A stretch of 18,715 bases of DNA from JALONO01 sp038209965. Its GTDB lineage: Bacteria; Bacteroidota; Bacteroidia; Cytophagales; Thermoflexibacteraceae. This document shows positions 1-7,751 of this stretch, piece after piece. The stretch is taken from NCBI GenBank assembly GCA_038209965.1, contig JBBQXF010000095.1:1-18715 (forward strand), in the 5' to 3' direction. Both the position numbers and the translations under genes were made by a program. Below the pieces are notes generated by a model. It saw only the letters and a program-made list of their open reading frames with translations, searched no databases and was not told the origin of the DNA. Each line of letters opens with the position of its first letter. Within the stretch, counting starts at the first letter, position 1.

Positions 1-153
1 GGGGAGCAGCCGGCCCAGCTACCCAGTCTGTTCAGCAGCAATGAAAAGGAGTTGAGCAGTTTACTCGAAAAAACAAAATTTTTACCTGCAAAGCTTGGAA
101 ATAATCAAGAATACCAGCAAGGAAAGCAAGCGAAAAATGCACCGGCAAAATGA
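1..153 (+). CDS. Possible C-terminal tail of a gene entering from the left
   Basis: Frame 1 is open from the first base to a TGA at 151-153 and gives 50 residues rich in Lys, Gln, Glu and Ser, ending in KNAPAK. The stretch has no start of its own and looks like the charged tail of a longer protein, but 50 open codons are weak statistical support. No family can be recognised. The sequence after the stop is clearly intergenic in character, which fits a gene end here. Confidence 0.4.
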   Translation, partial: GEQPAQLPSLFSSNEKELSSLLEKTKFLPAKLGNNQEYQQGKQAKNAPAK

Positions 154-416
154 CCTCCCGCAGATAAAACTAAACCGCAGCGGCGGGCCGCTATGAACGG
201 GGGCCTAAGATAGCATTATTACAGGTTCTTTGAAATGAAAAACCAACCCATTTGGCCCGTGAAAAAAGTGGCTGGATGTGCTACTTCCTTATTAAATTCA
301 AAAATAACCGTACCTTAAAAAGCAAGCTCAAGCAATCCGTGTGCAAACTTTTTTACTTAACTTAATAGGTTTGAACGCCTATTACCTGCTAGTATTTCTT
401 GTTTTGCGTCATAATG
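154..416. other. Intergenic region with two short inverted repeats
   Basis: No gene is visible. Two inverted repeats stand out: AGCGGC/GCCGCT at 179-192 with a 2-nt centre, and TAATAGG/CCTATTA (arms 363-369 and 378-384, loop 8). The second lies between the two converging genes, 33 bases from the YitT stop, and could weakly serve transcription termination. It lacks a proper U-tract on the minus strand, so that is only a guess. Confidence 0.35.
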
Positions 417-1394
417 TCAATGTTTTAATGGTCTCTTTTTGATCATTTCTCCTTTAGTGTCTTTAACGCTGTTCATTACAACAAAAGCAGTTGGTTCTAT
501 TTTTTCAATTTCAGTATTTAATTTATTAATTTCGAGTCTAGTTATAACTGTATAAATGATGTCAATTTCTTTTGCTTCGCCTTTTTGGTCGTATCCTCTT
601 TTTCCGCTGTAAATTGTCACGTCATGACCCATTTCGTTTATAATCATTTGTCTAATTTCCTCACTGTGTAAAGCCACTATTGTAACACCGATATATTCAT
701 CAATACCTTCAACCAAAAAGTCAAGTGTCTTTGAAGCGGCTAAATAAGTTATCATTGAGTATAGAGCAACCTCAATACCCAAAAAATATGCGGCGGCACC
801 AAATATTGTTACATTGATTAGAATGACTATATCACCAATAGTGGTTCCGAGTTTTTTGCTTAAGTAAATTGCAAGGACTTCTGTCCCGTCAATGACTGCG
901 CCGCCTCTTATAGCAAGTCCAATGCCTGCTCCCAAGAAAAATCCACCAAACACTGCAACAAGTAAGTTGTCATTAGTAACATTAGGAAAAGACACTGTCG
1001 CTAAACAAATGGACAGTCCTGTTATTGCCAAGGCTGTCTTGATAGCAAACTGCTTACCCATAATATTATAGGCAAGAATGATAAAAGGAATATTAACACA
1101 AATAATAAGTTGGTAAAGTGGAATTTCTGTCAAAGCCGATATCAGCAAGGAAATACCTGTAGCACCTCCGTCAATAAAATTATTGGTCAATAAAAAACCT
1201 TTGAAACCGAATGAGGCTGAAAAAATACCAATCGTAATAAGAAAAAAGTCCTTTACCTGTCTTTTTAAAACAATTAAAAATTCTCGATAGCCTTTGGCAA
1301 GTTCAAAGTTAGAAAAACGATTTTTTTTATTGGTTTTTTGTCTCTTGCCGCGAAGAGTAGTCTGAATAACTATTTGTTTCCAAAGTGGGTTCAT
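417..1394 (-). CDS. YitT family membrane protein (DUF2179 C-terminal domain)
   Basis: The product is a 325-aa integral membrane protein of the YitT/DUF2179 family, whose molecular function is unsettled. From the chosen start, residues about 50-230 form several hydrophobic helices with the family's glycine-rich signature FIDGGATGISLL near residue 73 and GAGIGLAIRGGAVIDGTEVLA in the middle. The soluble C-terminal part (about 230-325) has the DUF2179 character (IGVTIVAL..., DIIYTVITRLE). The frame is open upstream to 1544. I chose the ATG at 1394 because the upstream 50 codons are unlike the family and run through an inverted repeat. An AG-rich GGAGAAAG lies about 15 nt upstream. The gene is clearly AT-richer than the window's core, which hints at a different origin. 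Confidence 0.85.
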   Translation of the reverse strand: MNPLWKQIVIQTTLRGKRQKTNKKNRFSNFELAKGYREFLIVLKRQVKDFFLITIGIFSASFGFKGFLLTNNFIDGGATGISLLISALTEIPLYQLIICVNIPFIILAYNIMGKQFAIKTALAITGLSICLATVSFPNVTNDNLLVAVFGGFFLGAGIGLAIRGGAVIDGTEVLAIYLSKKLGTTIGDIVILINVTIFGAAAYFLGIEVALYSMITYLAASKTLDFLVEGIDEYIGVTIVALHSEEIRQMIINEMGHDVTIYSGKRGYDQKGEAKEIDIIYTVITRLEINKLNTEIEKIEPTAFVVMNSVKDTKGEMIKKRPLKH

Positions 1395-1412
1395 TTGTCT
1401 GTTATTTTGTCT

Positions 1413-1558
1413 TTCTCCGCTTGCAGGTAATGTTTTGGGGCTTAGCGGAGAAGCGGATTTCAAGGCACTAACCAGATCTACTAGCACCAACTTGATACGA
1501 AGCACACCGTTTTCATTTGAGCACTGAACCTGCTTTCTTACCAAATGCCCGCTAGCGG
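1413..1558. repeat. Inverted-repeat-rich flank upstream of the YitT gene
   Basis: A 9-bp perfect inverted repeat, TTCTCCGCT (1413-1421) and AGCGGAGAA (1444-1452), encloses a 22-nt loop, and CCGCTAGCGG at 1549-1558 is a perfect 10-bp palindrome. The stretch is GC-richer than the genes on both sides and is not convincingly coding, although the YitT frame stays open through it. It could be a mobile-cassette boundary, a regulatory leader or a repeat family. No attC-type consensus is evident. Confidence 0.4.
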
Positions 1559-1640
1559 TTCAAACTGTATTTTTCAATTTCATTTCTCTATAAATTTTGT
1601 TTTATATCTCCAAATAAAGCCTACTTCCGTTTTTAGTTTA

Positions 1641-2048
1641 TCAGCCAGGCACGGAAGATACTTCAATTTTTAGGTTTCCCGCCCCTTTGTTAAATGTAAT
1701 ATTCAAATAAAGGGTTCTTTCTTGTTTAGCAATTGAATTCGAGTATTCAAATTTGTCAATTCCCATATTACAACTCAATTCATCATATAATTTATCAATT
1801 TTTAATTCCTCAATTTCGATCTTCATACTTAGAGAAATATCGGAAAAAAGATTAAAATCTACTACGTCTCCGTACTTTGAAACAATACCCTGAATTTTTT
1901 TAATGGCCGAATGTCTTTCGTCATTGCTGTATCCTGTCCAAAAAATGTTCTCTATTGACAAATATAACACTTTTAATTCATTATTTGTTTGATTATCGTC
2001 TTTTAACCTGATCGCCAACATCCCCATAAAACGCAACCCAGCGTTCAT
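1641..2048 (-). CDS. Small hypothetical protein, AT-rich gene
   Basis: This is a 135-aa soluble protein with no signal peptide or membrane segment. It is rich in Ile, Asn, Glu and Lys, with a phrase typical of a conserved core (NELKVLYLSIENIFWTGY) near residues 24-41 and a beta-like end (TLYLNITFNKGAGNLKIEVS). I do not recognise the family. The start is uncertain: ATG codons lie at 2048, 2027 and 2021, and the first nine residues are read through a small hairpin (AACGC/GCGTT, 2030-2045) that looks like flanking DNA rather than gene. The original 5' end may therefore have been replaced or lost. It has the same strand and AT-rich composition as the YitT gene, with a gap of about 250 bp between them. 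Confidence 0.55.
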   Translation of the reverse strand: MNAGLRFMGMLAIRLKDDNQTNNELKVLYLSIENIFWTGYSNDERHSAIKKIQGIVSKYGDVVDFNLFSDISLSMKIEIEELKIDKLYDELSCNMGIDKFEYSNSIAKQERTLYLNITFNKGAGNLKIEVSSVPG

Positions 2049-2537
2049 TTACTAAAAAGGCGGACCTATCACTCGCAAAATCGGGACAAACCGCAAGCGT
2101 GGTTGCATTTATCCCCGCTTTGGTGTCGTGTCTGCTCAAATTTTCGCGAATGCTTGGGGCTGCCGTACGCCAAGTAATTCAGCTTATATACAACATTGCT
2201 TTTATGATTGGTAAGTTACGATTTTTTCTCAATATATTCAAATTTTACAGCATTTTTTTACTTGGCTGGGCTACTGGTCGCCGCTTGGGCACTAATATCG
2301 TCGGTATGGGGCTATTGTGCTAGGTTTTATCAGCCGAAACTCAAAAATTTTGCCGGGCATTGGGCAAAACCCACCCTGCTGCCTAGCGGCCAGCCGCCCA
2401 AACGATACCAGCGAAACACAAAGTCCCCAAATTCCGTTTGCAGGTGTGGGCCCGGCACTTTCGGCGATATTTTTTGCGCATTGTATCTTTGGCTATTCGG
2501 CCGAGTTTCTTTTTTTAATCGAGCAACCAACCCCGAC
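2049..2537. other. Gene-poor stretch upstream of the porin pseudogene
   Basis: Several short open frames exist in all directions here, but none shows a recognisable domain or a convincing composition. The first half is AT-rich and low-complexity, resembling the left-hand genes. The second half has the GC-richer character of the core, so the composition boundary falls near 2330. The only signal I can name is the promoter-like motif near 2484. Confidence 0.4.
2459..2491 (+). promoter_or_regulatory. Bacteroidota-type promoter candidate for the decayed porin
   Basis: TATCTTTG at 2484-2491 matches the Bacteroidota -7 consensus TAnnTTTG. A TTTC at 2459-2462, 21 bp upstream, is a one-mismatch -33 element. 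A transcript start just downstream would leave a leader of about 40 nt before the ATG at 2538. The match is by eye. Confidence 0.4.
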
Positions 2538-3336
2538 ATGATGTTCAGTACCCAAAACTGGTTCCGGGCCGTTTGCTTGCTCGCCCTGAGCTTATCTGCC
2601 CTCGCGCAAGACCAGAAAGATCCGATTATCAATCCCAAAAAATGGGATTCAGTTCCGGCTCAACGAAGCCGGCAGCCACTTTGTCAAACTCACTTTTGTC
2701 AACCAAACGTGGGTGCGCTGGAACCAGGGCAATCCCGGAACCACGGTTTTTGGCACTCCCAAAGATCAAACTTTTGACACCAGCTTGCGCCGAACCCGGC
2801 TGCAACTGTTTGGCCAACTCTCCGACCGCGTATTTTTCTACTTGCAATTTGGGCAGAACAATTTCAACTACGTATCGGCCCGCAAGACTGGGGCTTTTTT
2901 TTACTTTGGGGTGGGCGAGTATGCAGTGGCGAAGCAAAAGTTGTCCATCGGGGCGGTACTGACTGGCTGGACCGGCCCTTTGCGCTTCGCTTCCCCCTCC
3001 GTGGGCATGGCGCGGCTCTGTCAACTGGGCGGGCAATGCGTTTCCCATTGAGGGCAAGGGCAACATTTTTTTGGCGAACTCGGCTACAGGCTCAAGGATG
3101 GACTGCTGGGCAGCGCGGGGACACTTCAGCCGTACGCTAGCCTGCACAATTGCCAACGCCTGACCGATGCTATGATGATGTGGGATGGGGCTCGACTGGC
3201 TCATCGGCGGGCACCAATCCAAGCTATCGCTCGATTGTCAACTCCGCCCCATTTATACCCAAAACCCAGCGGCAGCATCGCCCAGACCGATCGGCTCGCA
3301 ATGGTGGTGGTACAATACCAAGTAGGTATTTTCTAG
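2538..3336 (+). pseudogene. Decayed outer-membrane porin (Porin_O_P-like), frameshifted and internally deleted
   Basis: The pieces of an outer-membrane beta-barrel porin are spread over different frames. Frame 3 from the ATG at 2538 gives a signal peptide ending SALAQ. After a shift in the A run at about 2636-2642, frame 1 (about 2644-3004) encodes strand-like FVKLTFVNQTWVRWNQ, LRRTRLQLFGQLSDRVFFYL and FGQNNFNYVSARKTGAFFY. Frame 2 (about 3002-3070) gives VNWAGNAFPIEGKGN. Another shift at a T7 run leads to GELGYRLKDGLLGSAGTLQPYASL in frame 1. A further shift near a G run leads to LDWLIGGHQSKLSLD in frame 2. The end returns to frame 1 as MVVVQYQVGIF with an aromatic C-terminus, typical of outer-membrane barrels. 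The rebuilt length is about 265 residues, and the abrupt join near 3004 suggests that much of the middle is missing. The family assignment rests on recalled motifs. Confidence 0.8.
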
Positions 3337-3370
3337 TTACCTCAACTTTTATCTACTCTTTATCAGTTTT

Positions 3371-3390
3371 TTGGGGTAAATTGGGGTAAA
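3371..3390 (+). repeat. Perfect 10-bp tandem duplication before the AsmA-like gene
   Basis: The 10-mer TTGGGGTAAA occurs twice in direct succession, ending 14 bases before the ATG at 3405. It may be a replication-slippage product or a doubled regulatory site in the leader. Confidence 0.7.
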
Positions 3391-3404
3391 CATAAAACCA
3401 AACC

Positions 3405-6400
3405 ATGTTCAACTTCCTTAAAAGGCAGCATTTTACTAACGAAAAAGGTCAGCCCCGTTTTTTGCGCCGGTGGGCAGTTGTGTGGTTGATAATGGGCTTA
3501 GCAGGTTTGTTTGCTACTTATAAACTGCTAGATCGCTACGTGGATCGTTTGGTGGCCGATGTGCTCACCGATTTGATCACCCAAGAAACAGGCAACCTCT
3601 ACAATGTCAGCTTTGGGGACATCCGGCTCAATTTTCTACGGAAGGAACTTTCTATCTCCGATTTCGCGATTGATCCCAAAAAAGAAAAGATCAGTCGCCC
3701 CGCCGATTCGCACCGCAATATTTACCATGTCCATTTGCCCAAGTTCCAGCTCACCTTGGGCAGCGTATGGAAACTGGTGCTCTGGCGGGAGCTGGAAGTG
3801 GCCGGAGTGATGATCCAGCGGCCTTTTATCAACATGGACAATTTTCCCGACGATCAGCCACTTACGTTGTCGCGAGAGACCGGCAATCTTTACGGACTTA
3901 TCTCACGGTATTTGGAGATGTTCAAATTGAGCCATTTTGCCATTCAAGACGCATCCTTCTGTCTCACCAATCATTTGAAATCAGGCAATTGGACCCAAAC
4001 TTTCCGCCATGTCTCATTCTCAATGAAGAACTTTTTGGTGGATGAAAAAGCCGCCGCCAGTACGACAAAGCTTTTTTACACGGATGCATTTGAGCTTTCC
4101 ATCAAGGATCAGGAAATCTATTTGCCCGACAGTTTGCACGTGTTCACTTTCGATCGGCTGGCCATCAACACGGACTCGGCCCAGATAGTATTCAAAAATT
4201 TCCACCTCTATCCCCGTGGCGGGCGAAACATCCGCTACTTGCACCCCGATAAAAGTATTTTTGATATTTTGGTGCCCGAACTTACGCTCAAGGGCGTGGA
4301 TTTTACCCGCGCGTACAACGATAATATACTGATAATCAAGACTATAAAAATGCTTCACCCGAGCATATTTGTGAACCAGGTCAAGGCTGACCGCTCCGTC
4401 AAGAGCCAAAAAGTGGTGAGTGCGGTGCCCGCTGCGCTCTCGGCCCTGTTCAGCCAAATCTCAGTGCACGATTTCCGGCTGACCGATGCGGCCTTTAACT
4501 TGGAGAAAAGCCTCCAACCTCAAATCAAAGTGGAGCAGGTGGATCTCCAATTATTGGATTTTCAACTTGACTCCACTAGCTATGACGGTTGGAACACTCT
4601 ACCCACTTACCGCGATTTTGATCTACGGGTCAAAAACCAGACTTTTTATCTGATCGATAGTGCTTATACCTTGCGGCTGGATGAATTTACGCTCTCCTCG
4701 CTCCGAGCCAAGCTCGGGGCAAGGGGCATTTCCATTAAATCCAATGAACACGGCCGCCAAATTTGGCCCATTCGCCGTTTGACAGTGGACAAAGTGGATC
4801 TCACCTTCCTTAACTTACGCCAGGCCCTCGATGATGGGGCATGGAAAATACAGGCACTGGCGATCGATGGGGTGGAGGCCGAACTTGTGCCGCCGTCAGC
4901 GCGCGCCCAACCCGCCAACCGTGATGGGCCGGCCAATCCCCCAACCGGCCCCGTTTTGAGTGAGTTTTTCGCTTCGCTCGATGCGCACTCATTAAGCGTC
5001 AATCGGGCCAACATCCATTATTTCAACCCCAAAACGGGCGACAGCTTGTCGGTCACCAATGCCAGCATTGGCTTTCAAGACATCCGATGGCAAACGGGCC
5101 AAGAATGGGACGATTTGGCCCAACAGGCCGTTTCCCACTTGTCGGCAGCCCAATTTACCCAGCTTCACCTCCATTGGCCAAGTGATGGCCAGTCACTGAC
5201 AGGGAGCCGTTTTGGCTGGTCGGCCAGTACTGGCCGGGCTACCGGGCAAAACATCCACCTCCGCCCTTTTGCCCTGGGTACTGGTCGCTTCCCGATGCAG
5301 ATTTCGGCGAATCTGCCCGAGGTGGCAATGTCAGGGATTGATTTGACCCAAGTCATGCAAGGGGGACACCTGCGCTTTGCCAGTTTTTATTGCTCCAAGC
5401 CTGATATTACCATCCATCAGAGCAGCACACCAAACCCGGTGGCCAAGGCTGGAGCCAGCAACGTACTCGCAAAGTGGGCCTTGCAAAGCTTGAATGGACA
5501 AGATTTTCGGATCAACCGGGGCAAGTTTCGCTTGATCCGTGATCAACACACCCTGATCTCGATTGACAACCTGACAGCAACTGTCCCGTTGTGGGAATGC
5601 AACGCCATGAGGGCTGCTTCGGTTTGGTCAATGGGCCTGAGGACCGAAGGAGCCGAAATTACATTGGGAAAGTTTCAATTTAGAACTGCCGATGACCGCT
5701 GGAGAATGACCGCAAAAGAGGTATTTTATTCCCAAGTACTGGGGCAAGCTTGGATCAGTGAGGGAAAACTCCAAAGCCCACTGGATCTTCGGTTTGCCAC
5801 TGCCAAAGCGACCGGGCTTGATCTGACCAAATTTTGGGCGGGCGGGCCGCTCACCATGGATTACTTAGGGTTGGGGCAAGCCCACTTAGCCCACCAGTGG
5901 CACGACAAATCTTTGAATATCAGCAACTTGAATCTTGGATTGGGTGCGGTGGCAATTTCACCCGGCGACAAACCCAAAGACTTACTCAGGCGAGTCTTCC
6001 AGCAGCCCGTTGACCTCCAATTTACCGAAGCAGTATTCGCCGATAGTTTGCGGTCCATTGCGCTGGGCAACACGCGCGCGAAGGATGAACCATCTGGGCT
6101 AGGCCAGGCCGTTTGGGCCAGTGACCTCGTGTATGCGCACCGGGTGGGCCAAGCAGCCAGCACGATCCATGTGCCCATTTTGTCGGCTCGCCAATTCCAA
6201 TTGGCCGCCCTATTGGATCACCGGGAACTACTGATAGACAGTCTCAACGTTGCTGGGCCAGTGGGCCAGTGGAACTTGGAGCATCTGACCGTACCCATGA
6301 CCAAGCCCGACCACGACAGCACCGTGAGCCGCGAGCCACGGCCGGGCCAGCGAGGCCTAGAACGGATCGCGATCAAATCGTTGCGCGTGACCAATGGCGC

Positions 6401-7697
6401 GTTGACTGGCCAGTTGCGCTGGAAAGGGCAACCTTTTTTGCACAGCATTCCCAATATCGCCTTGCAGGCCAACCAGTTGAACCTTACTAGGGATGGATCC
6501 GGGCGGCCCCACATGACTGGCGAATGGCAATTGCATACGGGGCGGCAGGTGCTGGTCTTGCCCAATGTTGGTTATTGCGCCGAAACCGAAGCGTGGGATT
6601 ATGCCTCCACCCCAAGCGAATTGAAACTTAGCGAGGTCAGTTTTCAGCCTGTCGAGAATGAACCCGAACATGCGAGCCGTTCGATTCGCCAAACGGACTA
6701 TATCCGTTTTCATTCCCAAGTCCTGCGCTTCCGCCAACCGGATTGGTCGGCACTGCTGGCCGGTCAAGGGCTGCGGCTCACGCATCTGATCGCTGACTCG
6801 ATTTACGTTGAGATTTTTCGGGACAAACGGAGCCGGAAGATCAGTCTCAAAGCGAAGCGACTGCCCATTATGGCTTTGCAGCAACTGGCTTTCCCCATCA
6901 CAATTGATACAGTAGAAGCGCACTGGGGAAGTGTGATCTACCGCGAACACCCCGCCAAAGCCCCTAGGGGTGTTGAGGCTAGAGTTGGCCTAACGGGCAT
7001 CAACGGCACTCTGTACCACCTGACCAATCGCCCAGTAGAGGGCGGACAACGCTTTGCGCTGTTGAACCTGCGCGGACGGCTCATGGACAAAGCCAATATA
7101 GCCTTGAGTGTCAAGTTTGATCTGACCAGCCCCAACGGAGCACATGAAATAGAGGCCAGTGGGAGCGACATGATCCTTGACCGCCTAAACCCGGTGCTGG
7201 AGCCAACCACCCGGGTAAAAGTGGAAAGTGGGGAAATGCTCAATTTTGAGATGATCGCCCAGGCTGATAGCAGTTATGCCACGGGCAAAATGTATTTTTA
7301 TTACAAAGAATTAAAGTTTTCGTTCGTTGACAGAAAGAAGCACAATGCCAGAAGCTTAAAGAGCCGGGTGACGGCCATGTTGGCCAATATGCTCATTCGC
7401 AACAACAATGTCAAATCCATCCTGTCAAAAGGCAGGCGGGGCACTATATTTTATGAGCGACAGGTGAACAAATCGATTTTTAATTATTGGTCGCGCATTC
7501 TGTTTTCGGGGATAGTGAGCAGTGTAACAGGCATTCAGAAAGACTTACAAAACCATATCCGCCAACAAGAGCAAGAAGCCCAGCGGGAACAGCGGCAGTC
7601 GGAGCGACACGAGCAGCGCGAGGATCGGCGGGCCCGCCCGAAAACTGGTAAACTTTTTGATGAGGTCGATCCTGTTAGAAAAAATCACAAATATTGA
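3405..7697 (+). CDS. Large AsmA/DUF748-like envelope protein
   Basis: This 1430-aa protein has one N-terminal membrane anchor (about residues 23-41, WAVVWLIMGLAGLFATY) and a very long periplasmic part made of repeating beta-strand patterns (ITLGKFQF, IHYFNPKTGDSLSVTNASIGF, VEAHWGSVIYREH). This is the architecture of the AsmA/TamB/DUF748 group, whose members form hydrophobic grooves thought to carry lipids between the membranes. The last conserved block (about 1255-1380: LDRLNPVLEP, VKVESGEMLNFEM, GKMYFYYKELKFSF) matches the typical C-terminal region. It is followed by a highly charged Gln/Glu/Arg tail. The start follows a short AT-rich leader. The EnvC-like gene begins 54 bp downstream on the same strand. 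The superfamily call is by pattern and no ligand can be inferred. Confidence 0.75.
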   Translation: MFNFLKRQHFTNEKGQPRFLRRWAVVWLIMGLAGLFATYKLLDRYVDRLVADVLTDLITQETGNLYNVSFGDIRLNFLRKELSISDFAIDPKKEKISRPADSHRNIYHVHLPKFQLTLGSVWKLVLWRELEVAGVMIQRPFINMDNFPDDQPLTLSRETGNLYGLISRYLEMFKLSHFAIQDASFCLTNHLKSGNWTQTFRHVSFSMKNFLVDEKAAASTTKLFYTDAFELSIKDQEIYLPDSLHVFTFDRLAINTDSAQIVFKNFHLYPRGGRNIRYLHPDKSIFDILVPELTLKGVDFTRAYNDNILIIKTIKMLHPSIFVNQVKADRSVKSQKVVSAVPAALSALFSQISVHDFRLTDAAFNLEKSLQPQIKVEQVDLQLLDFQLDSTSYDGWNTLPTYRDFDLRVKNQTFYLIDSAYTLRLDEFTLSSLRAKLGARGISIKSNEHGRQIWPIRRLTVDKVDLTFLNLRQALDDGAWKIQALAIDGVEAELVPPSARAQPANRDGPANPPTGPVLSEFFASLDAHSLSVNRANIHYFNPKTGDSLSVTNASIGFQDIRWQTGQEWDDLAQQAVSHLSAAQFTQLHLHWPSDGQSLTGSRFGWSASTGRATGQNIHLRPFALGTGRFPMQISANLPEVAMSGIDLTQVMQGGHLRFASFYCSKPDITIHQSSTPNPVAKAGASNVLAKWALQSLNGQDFRINRGKFRLIRDQHTLISIDNLTATVPLWECNAMRAASVWSMGLRTEGAEITLGKFQFRTADDRWRMTAKEVFYSQVLGQAWISEGKLQSPLDLRFATAKATGLDLTKFWAGGPLTMDYLGLGQAHLAHQWHDKSLNISNLNLGLGAVAISPGDKPKDLLRRVFQQPVDLQFTEAVFADSLRSIALGNTRAKDEPSGLGQAVWASDLVYAHRVGQAASTIHVPILSARQFQLAALLDHRELLIDSLNVAGPVGQWNLEHLTVPMTKPDHDSTVSREPRPGQRGLERIAIKSLRVTNGALTGQLRWKGQPFLHSIPNIALQANQLNLTRDGSGRPHMTGEWQLHTGRQVLVLPNVGYCAETEAWDYASTPSELKLSEVSFQPVENEPEHASRSIRQTDYIRFHSQVLRFRQPDWSALLAGQGLRLTHLIADSIYVEIFRDKRSRKISLKAKRLPIMALQQLAFPITIDTVEAHWGSVIYREHPAKAPRGVEARVGLTGINGTLYHLTNRPVEGGQRFALLNLRGRLMDKANIALSVKFDLTSPNGAHEIEASGSDMILDRLNPVLEPTTRVKVESGEMLNFEMIAQADSSYATGKMYFYYKELKFSFVDRKKHNARSLKSRVTAMLANMLIRNNNVKSILSKGRRGTIFYERQVNKSIFNYWSRILFSGIVSSVTGIQKDLQNHIRQQEQEAQREQRQSERHEQREDRRARPKTGKLFDEVDPVRKNHKY

Positions 7698-7721
7698 TTC
7701 GTGAAAAAAAATGTAAGTTTG
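7694..7721 (+). promoter_or_regulatory. Bacteroidota-type promoter candidate for the EnvC-like gene
   Basis: TAAGTTTG at 7714-7721 fits the TAnnTTTG -7 consensus exactly, and a TTG at 7694-7696 lies 17 bp upstream. The predicted transcript start falls about 25 nt before the ATG at 7752. The element overlaps the stop codon of the AsmA-like gene, so the EnvC-like gene may have its own promoter as well as read-through. Confidence 0.45.
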
Positions 7722-7751
7722 TGCACGCTGTATTGTTAGTTGTTTGCGCCC

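Noticed and set aside
1395..1544. N-terminal extension of the YitT protein to 1544
   Set aside because: It reads through an inverted-repeat-rich flank and has no resemblance to the family N-terminus.
1413..1558. Integron attC site
   Set aside because: The palindromes are there, but the RYYYAAC/GTTRRRY core sites are not, and no integrase is encoded in the window.
2208..2537. Open frame leading into the porin start, and other frames at 2099-2541
   Set aside because: There is no domain signal. The frame merely happens to be open upstream of the porin ATG at 2538.
7740..7751. TTG start of the EnvC-like gene
   Set aside because: The ATG four codons later gives a standard signal peptide with Lys after Met.
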